From positions 1 to 5,815 of the forward strand of contig JAUWDL010000109.1 of the NCBI GenBank assembly GCA_030608825.1: 5,815 nucleotides of DNA. Direction: 5' to 3'. The notes beneath the pieces are model-generated. The model was not told where the DNA came from, searched no databases, and saw only the letters and a program-made list of their open reading frames with translations. The position numbers and the translations under genes were made by a program. How positions within the stretch are numbered: the stretch's first letter is position 1; every line of letters starts with the position of its first letter. The stretch comes from Gemmatimonadales bacterium (GTDB taxonomy: Bacteria; Gemmatimonadota; Gemmatimonadetes; Palauibacterales; Palauibacteraceae). Shown here piece by piece: positions 1 to 5,815 of this stretch.

Positions 1-1
1 G

Positions 2-475
2 CTTTGGGAGCCCGCGGCGGGCCTGCTCAAGCAGATGCAACGTTCGCTCGATGTGGGTGGGCACGGTTATGACCTGGCGAAGGCACGGAACGTTCAGCTG
101 GCCGTGGAGGGGCTGGAGGAGGGCTGGTCGCTCGTCACGCTCTCGGTCGACATTCGAAACCTGCGGGCGGGACAAGCGACCGGCTGGCTTCTCGGTTTGG
201 GCGCCAGCGGCACGGCGGGCGCCGTCGGATCCGCGATCCTCGTCGGTACCGGACCAGCGATCGTGATCGCTCCGTTTCTGCTGATCGGCTTCCTGGGGGC
301 CGCTTCGTGGGCTGCGGGCCGGACCATCCAGAAAGCGAGGGATCGCATCGAGCTCGCGGTTCTCGGGCTCCTGGATCGGCTGGAGCAAGGGCAAATCGGT
401 GCGGAGAAGGAGGGGTCCGGGTGGAGGGAATGGCTGCTCACCGGATCCAAGTCTGGCCGGGCGGACGGCGTCTGA
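2..475 (+). CDS. C-terminal part of an unrecognised membrane protein (5' end outside window)
   Basis: I do not recognise the family. The frame is open to the left edge, so the gene very probably begins upstream; the ATG at 35 is internal to the open frame and has no convincing ribosome site. The visible 157 residues hold a mixed amphipathic stretch (about 1-58), then two adjacent hydrophobic segments rich in Gly, Ala and Leu (about 61-83 and 85-106). A charged helix-like stretch follows (about 107-130: R-T-I-Q-K-A-R-D-R-I-E, then L-L-D-R-L-E), and a polar tail ends at the TGA at 473-475. The two segments look like a transmembrane hairpin, which is an inference from hydrophobicity alone. Codon use matches the neighbours. 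A 128-base gap with its own candidate promoter separates it from the dehydrogenase gene, so a shared function is not implied. That it is a real coding region is likely; its role is unknown. Confidence 0.6.
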   Translation, partial: LWEPAAGLLKQMQRSLDVGGHGYDLAKARNVQLAVEGLEEGWSLVTLSVDIRNLRAGQATGWLLGLGASGTAGAVGSAILVGTGPAIVIAPFLLIGFLGAASWAAGRTIQKARDRIELAVLGLLDRLEQGQIGAEKEGSGWREWLLTGSKSGRADGV

Positions 476-535
476 TCCCCTTCAGGTCGCCCCGGCTGGC
501 ACGCCGCCGACTTCACGACGCTCCGTAAATAGCTG

Positions 536-564
536 TTACCGCGTTAGGTAAACGGATGTACACT
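536..564 (+). promoter_or_regulatory. Candidate sigma-70-type promoter ahead of the dehydrogenase gene
   Basis: TTACCG at 536-541 could serve as a -35 box and TACACT at 559-564 as a -10 box (four of six match TATAAT), with a 17-base spacer. Transcription would start near 571 and leave a leader of about 33 bases before the GTG at 604. The area is visibly more AT-rich than the flanking genes. The -35 match is weak (three of six), and the promoter consensus for this lineage is not known to me. Confidence 0.3.
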
Positions 565-582
565 GACTAACGATATGGTATC
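536..582. repeat. Cluster of short inverted repeats over the candidate promoter
   Basis: Three short dyads lie in 47 bases. TTACC (536-540) pairs with GGTAA (547-551). CGTTAG (542-547) pairs with CTAACG (567-572) and brackets the candidate -10 box. GATA (572-575) pairs with TATC (579-582). Dyads placed like this are typical of operators for TetR- or GntR-type repressors that control acyl-CoA genes, but each arm is only 4-6 bases, so chance is a real possibility. No regulator gene is visible in the window. Confidence 0.25.
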
Positions 583-592
583 TGTGAGCGAT

Positions 593-600
593 AGGAGGAG
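593..600 (+). promoter_or_regulatory. Strong Shine-Dalgarno deciding the GTG start at 604
   Basis: AGGAGGAG at 593-600 is a near-perfect anti-16S match. The AGGAGG core (593-598) lies five bases before the GTG at 604. This fixes the dehydrogenase start, and the protein from there begins with the expected short lead into the first beta strand of the NAD-binding fold. Confidence 0.8.
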
Positions 601-603
601 GGC

Positions 604-1495
604 GTGAGCGAGATAAGGAAGGTCGGGGTCGTTGGGGCTGGGCTGATGGGAAGCGGAATCGCGCAGGTGAGCGCTGCGGCCGGCTACGAGACGATCGTGC
701 GAGAGATCGCGACGGGCCCGCTGGAGGCCGGTCTGACCGCGATCCGAAGGAGCCTCGACCGGGCCCGTGGAGAAGGAGAAGATGACGGCCAAGGAGAGGG
801 ATGAGGCGCTGACTCGCGTCGCCGGTACGGTCGAGCTCGAGCCTCTGGCGGAGTGCGACGTGATCATCGAGGCAATCATCGAGGAGATCGGAGCGAAGAA
901 CGAGCTGTTCGGGAGCCTGGATGGGTTTTGCCCACGACGGACGATCTTCGCGTCGAACACTTCCAGCCTCAGGATCACCGAGATGGCGGTGAGTTCGGGC
1001 CGGCCCGACCGGTTCGTGGGCCTCCACTTCTTCAACCCGGTCCCGGCGATGGCTCTGGTCGAGGTCGTTCGGGCGGGAGGGACGTCGGCGGGCACCTTCG
1101 AGACGGCGATGGGGTTCGCGCGCTCGCTGGGCAAGACCCCGGTCGCGTGCCGGGACAACTCAGGCTTCATCGTGAATAGGCTGCTCGTGCCGTACATGCT
1201 CGACGCAATCCGTGCCTACGAGGAGGGGATCGGCTCGATCGAGGATATCGACACCGCGATGCAACTGGGCTGTGGGTACCCCATGGGTCCTTTCGCCCTC
1301 TCCGATTTCGTCGGTAACGATACGCTCTATTTGATCACCGAGATCATGTTCGAGGAGTACCGGGAGAAGCGATTCGCACCGCCACCCCTTCTGCGCCGCA
1401 TGTATGCCGCGGGCCATCACGGGAGGAAGACGGGCAGGGGGTTCTACGACTACAGCGGCGAGGCGCCTGTCGTCAGCCATTTCGTGAAGCGTTGA
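604..1495 (+). pseudogene. 3-hydroxybutyryl-CoA dehydrogenase, interrupted by a one-base frameshift
   Basis: This family oxidises (S)-3-hydroxyacyl-CoA to 3-oxoacyl-CoA with NAD(P), in beta-oxidation, butyrate/PHB or phenylacetate-type pathways, in the cytoplasm. The gene is read in two frames. 604-765 encodes the N-terminal Rossmann strand-turn-helix with G-A-G-L-M-G at residues 11-16; 767-1495 encodes the rest. The unshifted frame stops at 802-804. Dropping one C from the CCC at 764-766 joins S-L-D-R-A to V-E-K-E-K-M-T-A, the normal family continuation, giving about 296 residues, a usual full length. All four catalytic positions known from human HAD are present in the joined protein: Ser120 (in S-N-T-S-S), His141 (G-L-H-F-F-N-P), Glu153 and Asn191 (G-F-I-V-N-R). 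The C-terminal dimerisation domain ends with the typical H-G-R-K-T-G-R-G-F-Y-D-Y. Such good conservation argues for a recent mutation or a sequence error rather than an old pseudogene. The family call is strong; the exact substrate cannot be told. Confidence 0.88.
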
Positions 1496-1556
1496 GCTCG
1501 TTGCGAGGAGCAGGTGGCGCCGTTTTGCCGGAACGTGCCGAATGTCGGGATTATCG

Positions 1557-1585
1557 TTGCAGCACAAGGGTTTGCGGTATATCTT
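1557..1585 (+). promoter_or_regulatory. Candidate promoter for the recF operon
   Basis: TTGCAG (1557-1562) and TATCTT (1580-1585) are separated by 17 bases; an alternative -10 is TATATC at 1578-1583. This is the most AT-rich patch in the spacer after the dehydrogenase gene. A start near 1591-1593 would leave a leader of about 45-70 bases before the probable recF start, which fits. The -35 box is weak. No convincing intrinsic terminator with a T run is seen between the dehydrogenase stop (1493-1495) and this site, so read-through from upstream is also possible. Confidence 0.35.
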
Positions 1586-1638
1586 GAGAAGTCCGGAAGT
1601 GCTGTCTCAGAGCGACCATCCCGACGAGCCGTGTAGAG

Positions 1639-2778
1639 GTAGATTCGCCGACTGAAAGAGTCATTCTCAAGGCGCTCCGCCTCAGGCACTTCCGCAACTT
1701 CGCGGACCTCGAATGCGAGTTCCCGCCTTCCGGAGTCGCCATTGTCGGTCCGAACGGTTCCGGAAAAACGAACCTTCTCGAGGCGATCTACTATCTCGGT
1801 ATCTTCCGCTCCTTCCGCGGAGCCCCGGATGCCGAACTGGTGAGGCTTGGCGACGACACTTTCCGGATCGAAGGCACGGTGGAGGGCCCGGACGGGGAGC
1901 GGAGGATCGCGGCCGCCTACCAGAAGAGCACGCGCCGCAAGAAGGTCGAGGTGAACGGCGTCGAGGTCGAGCGTCTCTCGGATGCGCTCGGAACGCTCGG
2001 TGTCGTGGTCCTCAGCCTGGCCGATGTCGAGCTGGTGAGCGGCCCTCCCGCCGCGCGCCGGCGCTTCCTGGACATCCTCCTGTCGCTCGTCCGGCCGGGC
2101 TATCTGGCCGGCCTGCAGCGATGTCGGGTCGCCGTGGCTCAGCGTAACGGCGCGCTGCGGAACGCTGCGTCCTCCGATGAGCTGCAGCCGTGGACCGACG
2201 AGCTGGTGAGCGCCGGGACCTCGGTGATGAGGGCGAGGGCCGAGTGGGTGGAGGAGCGGGCGGACGGATTCTCCAGGTACCACGAGGCGATTTCCGGAGG
2301 GCTGGGAGCGCGCCTCGAGTACCGGTCTTCGGTCGGACCGCCCGGGTCGTTGGCTGACGGGAGTACCTGGGAGGCGCGCTTCCGCGAGGCTCTCGCCTCG
2401 GCGGAGGAACGGGAGAGACAGCAGGGAAGGACCTTGGTGGGCCCCCACAGGGATGATCTCAATCTGAGCTCTGCGGTCGCTGACGAGGAGGACCGGGCCA
2501 TTCGGCGGTTCGGCTCCGGCGGCCAGCAGAGGACGGCCGCTCTCGCGCTCCGACTGATCGAGGCGGACACTCTGCGGGACCGCGCGGGCGTCGAGCCCGT
2601 CTACCTGCTCGACGACGTGTTCGCCGAACTGGACCGCCAGCGCTCGGGCAGCCTGGTCGCGCTCCTCGAGGATGGTCGCTGTGGCCAGGCCGTTCTCACG
2701 GCCCCCAAGCCGGCCGACATCGTGCTCAGGGGTGGGCTCGAGGAGTGGAGCATCAGCGGGGGACGGCTGGAGCGATGA
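1639..2778 (+). CDS. recF: DNA replication and repair protein RecF (start codon unclear)
   Basis: RecF is an SMC-like ATPase that works with RecO and RecR to load RecA on gapped DNA and to help restart stalled forks. Numbered from the GTA at 1639, the protein shows the RecF opening L-R-L-R-H-F-R-N-F (13-21), Walker A G-P-N-G-S-G-K-T (37-44, Lys43), the RecF-typical stretch ending R-R-R-F-L-D, the ABC signature G-S-G-G-Q-Q-R (292-298) and Walker B with D-loop L-L-D-D-V-F-A-E-L-D (323-332). About 370-380 residues is normal for the family. No ATG, GTG or TTG lies in frame between the stop at 1585-1587 and the GTG at 1840, which is already past Walker A. Possible starts are the GTA at 1639 (one base from GTG), the TCG at 1645 (one base from TTG, four bases after AGAGGT at 1635-1640) or the ATT at 1663. 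The 5' end given here is therefore approximate. Homology is certain; the start is not. The gene heads a replication cluster and its TGA overlaps an ATG (ATGA, 2775-2778). Confidence 0.93.
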   Translation, partial: VDSPTERVILKALRLRHFRNFADLECEFPPSGVAIVGPNGSGKTNLLEAIYYLGIFRSFRGAPDAELVRLGDDTFRIEGTVEGPDGERRIAAAYQKSTRRKKVEVNGVEVERLSDALGTLGVVVLSLADVELVSGPPAARRRFLDILLSLVRPGYLAGLQRCRVAVAQRNGALRNAASSDELQPWTDELVSAGTSVMRARAEWVEERADGFSRYHEAISGGLGARLEYRSSVGPPGSLADGSTWEARFREALASAEERERQQGRTLVGPHRDDLNLSSAVADEEDRAIRRFGSGGQQRTAALALRLIEADTLRDRAGVEPVYLLDDVFAELDRQRSGSLVALLEDGRCGQAVLTAPKPADIVLRGGLEEWSISGGRLER

Positions 2779-2798
2779 GCGGACGACGGAGCTGGTGA
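2775..2798 (+). other. Tiny seven-residue ORF bridging recF and the DciA-like gene
   Basis: An ATG at 2775 overlaps the recF stop as ATGA (2775-2778) and opens a frame of seven codons (M-S-G-R-R-S-W) ending in the TGA at 2796-2798. That stop in turn overlaps the GTG at 2795 as GTGA. A GGAG lies only two bases before the ATG, and GGGGGA at 2758-2763 lies 11 bases before it. It could pass ribosomes from recF to the next gene, be the real start of the DciA-like gene cut off by an indel, or mean nothing. Confidence 0.25.
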
Positions 2799-3145
2799 GC
2801 GGAAGCCAGGTGGAATCGCGCTCGGAGCGGCTCAGCCGCAAGCGGGGCGAGCGCCCCGAGCCGGTGGGTGACCTCGTAGGCGGGCTCCTCGACAGACTGG
2901 GGGTCACGGAGCGGGTCGAGCGTGCCGGCGTGGCTCTCGACTGGGAGAAGCTCGTCGGCCCGCACATCGCGCGTGTGACCGTAGGCACACGGGTGAGTGG
3001 CCGAACGCTGTTCGTCGAGGTCGTGAGCGCGGCCTGGCTGAGCGAGCTGAACATGATGCGCCACGAGCTGCTCCGCCTGATCAACGCGGGCAGACGCCGA
3101 GGCCGAATCGAGAAGATCGTATTCGTGCAGGCAGGAAAGGGTTAG
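2795..3145 (+). CDS. dciA: DciA-like (DUF721) protein, probable replicative helicase loader
   Basis: DUF721/DciA proteins load or regulate the DnaB helicase in bacteria that lack DnaC or DnaI. The 116 residues begin with a basic, polar tail (about 1-22), followed by the family's single compact domain. Visible are D-L-V-G-G-L-L-D-R-L-G (26-36), the conserved D-W-E-K-L-V-G-P-H-I-A (49-59), the strand G-R-T-L-F-V-E-V (69-76) and A-W-L-S-E-L (80-85), then L-L-R-L-I-N and a C-terminal strand. Trp50 and Trp81 match the two Trp positions usual in this family. I chose the GTG at 2795 because it overlaps the upstream tiny ORF and has GGAG at 2788-2791, though the spacing of three bases is short; the GTG at 2810 is an alternative (111 residues). 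Reading further upstream in this frame would run into recF with low-complexity sequence and is unlikely. Its place between recF and gyrB, a common site for this family, supports the call. Confidence 0.82.
   Translation: MSGSQVESRSERLSRKRGERPEPVGDLVGGLLDRLGVTERVERAGVALDWEKLVGPHIARVTVGTRVSGRTLFVEVVSAAWLSELNMMRHELLRLINAGRRRGRIEKIVFVQAGKG
3133..3141 (+). promoter_or_regulatory. gyrB Shine-Dalgarno inside the end of the DciA-like gene
   Basis: AGGAAAGGG at 3133-3141 lies in the last codons of the DciA-like gene, just ahead of its TAG (3143-3145) and the gyrB ATG (3146). The stop and start codons abut as TAGATG, which implies tight translational coupling and no separate gyrB promoter in a spacer. 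Confidence 0.6.
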
Positions 3146-5125
3146 ATGGCCAAATCATCCTCCAAGACGACGAAGGCGAAATCGGTGAAGAAGCCGACAG
3201 GCAAAGGCAGCTCGGACGATTACACGTCGAGACAAATCCAGGTCCTCAAGGGCCTGGAGGCAGTCCGCAAGCGGCCTGGCATGTACATCGGCTCGACCGC
3301 CGCGCGCGGCCTCCATCACCTCGTCTATGAGGTGGTCGACAACTCGATCGACGAGGCGATGGCCGGTTTCTGCAGCGAGATCGAGGTGGTCATCGCCGAG
3401 GACAACTCGGTCACCGTGCAGGATGACGGCCGCGGCATTCCGGTCGACGAGCACCCGACCGAGAAGCTCCCAGGCGTCGAAGTGGCGCTGACGACGCTCC
3501 ACGCCGGCGGCAAGTTCGACAAGAGCAGTTACAAGGTCAGCGGCGGCCTGCACGGGGTCGGCGTTTCCGTCGTGAACGCGCTCTCCGAGTGGCTCACGGT
3601 TAAGGTCGCCCGTGACGGCTTCGTGTGGCGGCAGACGTTCTCGCGGGGCTTCAAGACCACCGAGCTCAAGAAGGGCGAGAAGACGGAAGAGACGGGCACC
3701 GAGGTGAGCTTCAAGCCCGACCCGGAGGTCTTCACCGAGCTGCGCTATCAATTCGATCCCCTCGCCGGACGTTTGCGCGAGCTGGCGTACTTGAACCGCG
3801 GTGTGCGCATCATCCTCCGGGACGAGCGGGAGGAGAACGGAAACGGCCAGCGCGAGGAGATCTTCCACTTCGAAGGTGGCATCTCGGAGTTCGTCACCTA
3901 TCTCCGCGGGCAGAAGACACCGCTTCACGAGGATATCATCTATTTCGCGGGCCTCCAGGACGACGTGGAGGTGGAGGTCGCGATGCAGTACAACGACGGA
4001 TACAACGAGGACACCTTTACCTTCGTAAACAACATCAACACCCACGAGGGCGGGACGCACCTTACGGGCTTCAAGGCCGCGCTCACCCGGACGATCAACT
4101 CGTACGGCGACAAACACGGTCTGCTGAAGAAGGGAGACCTCGGCCTGTCCGGCGACGACGTGCGGGAAGGGCTTACCTCGATTCTCTCCGTAAAGGTGCT
4201 CGAGCCGCAGTTCGAAGGGCAGACGAAGACCAAGCTGGGCAACAGCGAAGTCCGCGGAATCGTGGAGAGCCTGGTCAACGACAAGCTCTACACGTGGCTC
4301 GATGAGCATCCCGCGGCGGGCAAGACGGTCATCGAGAAGGCGGTCCAGGCGTCACGCGCACGGGACGCCGCCCGGAAGGCACGCGACCTCACCCGCAAAC
4401 GCTCGGCCCTCGAAACGGGCATCCTCCCCGGGAAGCTGGCCGACTGCTCGATCACCGACTCCTCCATCTCAGAGCTCTATCTCGTCGAGGGAGACTCCGC
4501 GGGGGGCACGGCGAAACAGGGCAGGGACCGGACCTTTCAGGCGATTCTTCCGCTCCGCGGAAAGATCCTGAACGTGGAGAAGGCTCGGATCGATCGAATT
4601 CTCTCCAACACCGAGATCCGGGCGATGATCACGGCCATCGGCACCGGCATTGGCGATGACTTCGATATCGAGTCCGCGAGGTACCACAAAACGATATTGA
4701 TGACAGACGCCGATGTGGACGGCGCCCATATCCGGACGCTCCTCCTCACCTTCTTCTTCCGACAGATGAAGGAGCTGATCGAGGCCGGCTACGTGTACAT
4801 CGCCCAGCCACCTCTCTTCCGCATCCAGAAGGGCAAGAAGGAGTTCTACTGCTACTCGGAAGAAGAGCGGGATGAGATCCTGGCGAGTCTCGATGGCGCG
4901 AAGGGGAGCGTCAGCATTCAGCGGTACAAGGGGCTCGGTGAGATGAACGCCGACCAGCTGTGGGACACGACGATGAATCCGGAGAAGCGCACCCTTCTCA
5001 GGGTCACGATCGACGAGGCCACGCAGGCTTCGCTGCTGTTCGAGCGGCTGATGGGAGAGGAAGTGGAGCCGCGTCGCGAGTTTATCGAGAAGAACGCCCG
5101 CTACGTGCGAAACCTGGACGTCTGA
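3146..5125 (+). CDS. gyrB: DNA gyrase subunit B
   Basis: GyrB is the ATPase half of DNA gyrase (with GyrA), which introduces negative supercoils. The 659 residues are complete and of the shorter type, without the roughly 170-residue insert of E. coli GyrB. A Lys/Ser-rich tail (1-24) precedes the GHKL ATPase domain: Glu62 (E. coli Glu42), Asn66, D-D-G-R-G-I-P from Asp93, the ATP lid G-G-L-H-G-V-G-V (133-140), and Arg156 at the position of the coumarin-binding Arg136. The transducer domain carries the Q-T-K loop at 359-361. The TOPRIM domain has E-G-D-S-A-G-G (448-454) and the metal-binding D-A-D-V-D (521-525). [10 protein letters not shown] lies at 592-601 and the usual C-terminal end at about 640-659. 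ParE is the main alternative, but the recF-linked locus and the [10 protein letters not shown] segment favour GyrB. No gyrA is visible in the window. Confidence 0.97.
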   Translation: MAKSSSKTTKAKSVKKPTGKGSSDDYTSRQIQVLKGLEAVRKRPGMYIGSTAARGLHHLVYEVVDNSIDEAMAGFCSEIEVVIAEDNSVTVQDDGRGIPVDEHPTEKLPGVEVALTTLHAGGKFDKSSYKVSGGLHGVGVSVVNALSEWLTVKVARDGFVWRQTFSRGFKTTELKKGEKTEETGTEVSFKPDPEVFTELRYQFDPLAGRLRELAYLNRGVRIILRDEREENGNGQREEIFHFEGGISEFVTYLRGQKTPLHEDIIYFAGLQDDVEVEVAMQYNDGYNEDTFTFVNNINTHEGGTHLTGFKAALTRTINSYGDKHGLLKKGDLGLSGDDVREGLTSILSVKVLEPQFEGQTKTKLGNSEVRGIVESLVNDKLYTWLDEHPAAGKTVIEKAVQASRARDAARKARDLTRKRSALETGILPGKLADCSITDSSISELYLVEGDSAGGTAKQGRDRTFQAILPLRGKILNVEKARIDRILSNTEIRAMITAIGTGIGDDFDIESARYHKTILMTDADVDGAHIRTLLLTFFFRQMKELIEAGYVYIAQPPLFRIQKGKKEFYCYSEEERDEILASLDGAKGSVSIQRYKGLGEMNADQLWDTTMNPEKRTLLRVTIDEATQASLLFERLMGEEVEPRREFIEKNARYVRNLDV

Positions 5126-5143
5126 GCCTCCGGTCTTGGCGTC

Positions 5144-5168
5144 CCGGTCGAGCTGCTGACCCGACCGG
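5144..5168 (+). other. 7-bp hairpin between gyrB and thyX, possible weak terminator
   Basis: CCGGTCG (5144-5150) and CGACCGG (5162-5168) are perfect inverted arms around an 11-base loop, 18 bases after the gyrB stop. There is no T run behind it, so it does not meet the standard for an intrinsic terminator. It may attenuate or stabilise the transcript, or be a by-product of high GC. Confidence 0.3.
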
Positions 5169-5199
5169 CCGCCCGGACCGAACCCTCTCCGAGAAACGA

Positions 5200-5815
5200 A
5201 TGGAAACGAAGCGACCGACGGTACCTGCCGCCGAGGAGATCCTCGGCCTCTACCATCCCGTGCTGGATCACGGCTTCGTCGCTCTGATCGACTACATGGG
5301 CACGGACGACAGCATCGAGCGGGCCGCCCGGGTGAGCTACGGCTACGGGACCCGAAAGCAAAGCCAGACGCGGGGCTTGATCCGGTACCTGCGCCGTCAT
5401 CTTCACACGACGCCCAGCGAGATGGTGGAGTTCAAGTTCCACTGCGCGATGCCGATCTTCGTGGCCCGCCAGTGGATCCGGCATCGTACGGCCTCAATCA
5501 ATGAATACAGTGGCCGGTACAGCCTTATGCCGCTGCTGTTCTATCGGCCGGAGTATGAGCAGTTCGCTCTTCAGGCCGAGTCGAATCGACAGGGCCGCGA
5601 GGCGACGTCGGCCGACCGCGAGGTCTATGATCGGGCGATCAGCTGGTGGGAGGAGACGCGCGAGCGCTCGAGCGAAACCTACGGCTGGCTGGTGGACAAC
5701 GAGGTCGCGCGCGAACTGGCCCGGATCGATCTGCCGTTGTCCACCTACACGCAGTGGTACTGGAAGATCGATCTCCACAACCTGATGCACTTCCTTACGC
5801 TGCGCGTCGATTCTC
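5200..5815 (+). CDS. thyX: Flavin-dependent thymidylate synthase ThyX (3' end outside window)
   Basis: ThyX makes dTMP from dUMP using methylenetetrahydrofolate as methyl donor and reduced FAD/NADPH, in place of or beside ThyA. The frame from the ATG at 5200 stays open to the right edge, giving 205 residues. The diagnostic RHRX7S signature is exact: R-H-R at 94-96 and Ser104, within R-H-R-T-A-S-I-N-E-Y-S-G-R-Y-S. Flanking conserved pieces are E-M-V-E-F-K-F-H (74-81), the A-R-Q-W-I-R run before the signature (89-94), and L-P-L-S-T-Y-T-Q-W-Y-W-K-I-D-L-H-N-L (178-195), which belongs to the dUMP/FAD-binding region. Several dozen further residues would be expected past the edge, including the final Arg-containing helix. 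GAGAAA at 5191-5196 is a weak ribosome site four to nine bases ahead. The gene lies 74 bases after gyrB in the same direction, so co-transcription is plausible. Confidence 0.94.
   Translation, partial: METKRPTVPAAEEILGLYHPVLDHGFVALIDYMGTDDSIERAARVSYGYGTRKQSQTRGLIRYLRRHLHTTPSEMVEFKFHCAMPIFVARQWIRHRTASINEYSGRYSLMPLLFYRPEYEQFALQAESNRQGREATSADREVYDRAISWWEETRERSSETYGWLVDNEVARELARIDLPLSTYTQWYWKIDLHNLMHFLTLRVDS

Noticed and set aside
604..804. Stand-alone 66-residue protein from 604
   Set aside because: It is only the first part of the dehydrogenase; the last dozen residues are out-of-frame sequence after the one-base shift.
1496..1515. Small hairpin CTCG-TTG-CGAG after the dehydrogenase stop as a terminator
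   Set aside because: The stem is only four base pairs, competes with an alternative pairing, and has no T run behind it.
1840..2778. Short RecF starting at the GTG at 1840
   Set aside because: It would lack the N-terminal strand and the Walker A loop, which are clearly encoded in the same frame just upstream.
1450..3084. Long open frame on the - strand (544 codons) across recF and the DciA-like gene
   Set aside because: It is antisense to clearly conserved genes, its product is low-complexity and Arg/Pro/Ser-rich with no recognisable motif, and long antisense frames are expected in GC-rich DNA.
2672..3145. Extended version of the DciA-like gene starting at 2672 inside recF
   Set aside because: The extra 41 residues are Arg/Ser/Pro-rich and overlap the conserved recF C-terminus in another frame; the family domain begins well after 2795.
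3155..4309. Long open frame on the - strand (384 codons) inside gyrB
   Set aside because: It mirrors the codon bias of gyrB on the opposite strand and shows no family motif; gyrB explains the region fully.
1..5815. CRISPR array, tRNA or rRNA gene, insertion sequence, phage or defence module
   Set aside because: No direct repeat series, tRNA-like cloverleaf, transposase motif or terminal inverted repeats were seen; the genes are ordinary chromosomal ones with even codon use.

Overview
The window is a stretch of GC-rich bacterial chromosome in which every supported gene reads on the + strand. The core is a replication and topology cluster: recF, then a short DciA-like (DUF721) gene, then gyrB, then thyX, which runs off the right edge. 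It follows a 3-hydroxyacyl-CoA dehydrogenase gene and the 3' end of an unrecognised membrane-protein gene. Third codon positions are mostly G or C. Gene order and the style of RecF, DUF721 and ThyX suggest a GC-rich, non-proteobacterial lineage; something like Gemmatimonadota is my best guess, but only an inference.

Layout. 2-475: C-terminal part of a protein with two adjacent hydrophobic segments, family unknown. 476-603: spacer with a candidate promoter, several short inverted repeats and a strong Shine-Dalgarno. 604-1495: 3-hydroxybutyryl-CoA dehydrogenase, split by a one-base frameshift at the GGGCCC run at 761-766, with all catalytic residues preserved on either side. 1496-about 1638: spacer with a candidate promoter for the next operon. 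About 1639-2778: recF, complete in its ATPase motifs but with no ATG, GTG or TTG in frame before the Walker A motif. 2795-3145: DciA-like gene, linked to recF by a tiny seven-residue ORF that overlaps both genes. 3146-5125: gyrB, starting on the base after the DciA-like stop codon. 5126-5199: short spacer with a 7-bp hairpin. From 5200: thyX, 5' two thirds.

Functionally, recF (gap repair and replisome recovery), the DciA-like protein (replicative helicase loading), gyrB (supercoiling) and thyX (dTMP synthesis) all serve chromosome replication and are spaced as an operon or near-operon. The dehydrogenase belongs to acyl-CoA metabolism and is probably a separate transcription unit.

I did not find a new biological system. 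What deserves a second look is local: the dehydrogenase frameshift, the missing recF start codon, the overlap chain between recF and the DciA-like gene, and the repeats ahead of the dehydrogenase. Two disrupted reading frames within about 900 bases, with otherwise well-conserved proteins, make assembly or sequencing error a serious explanation for both.
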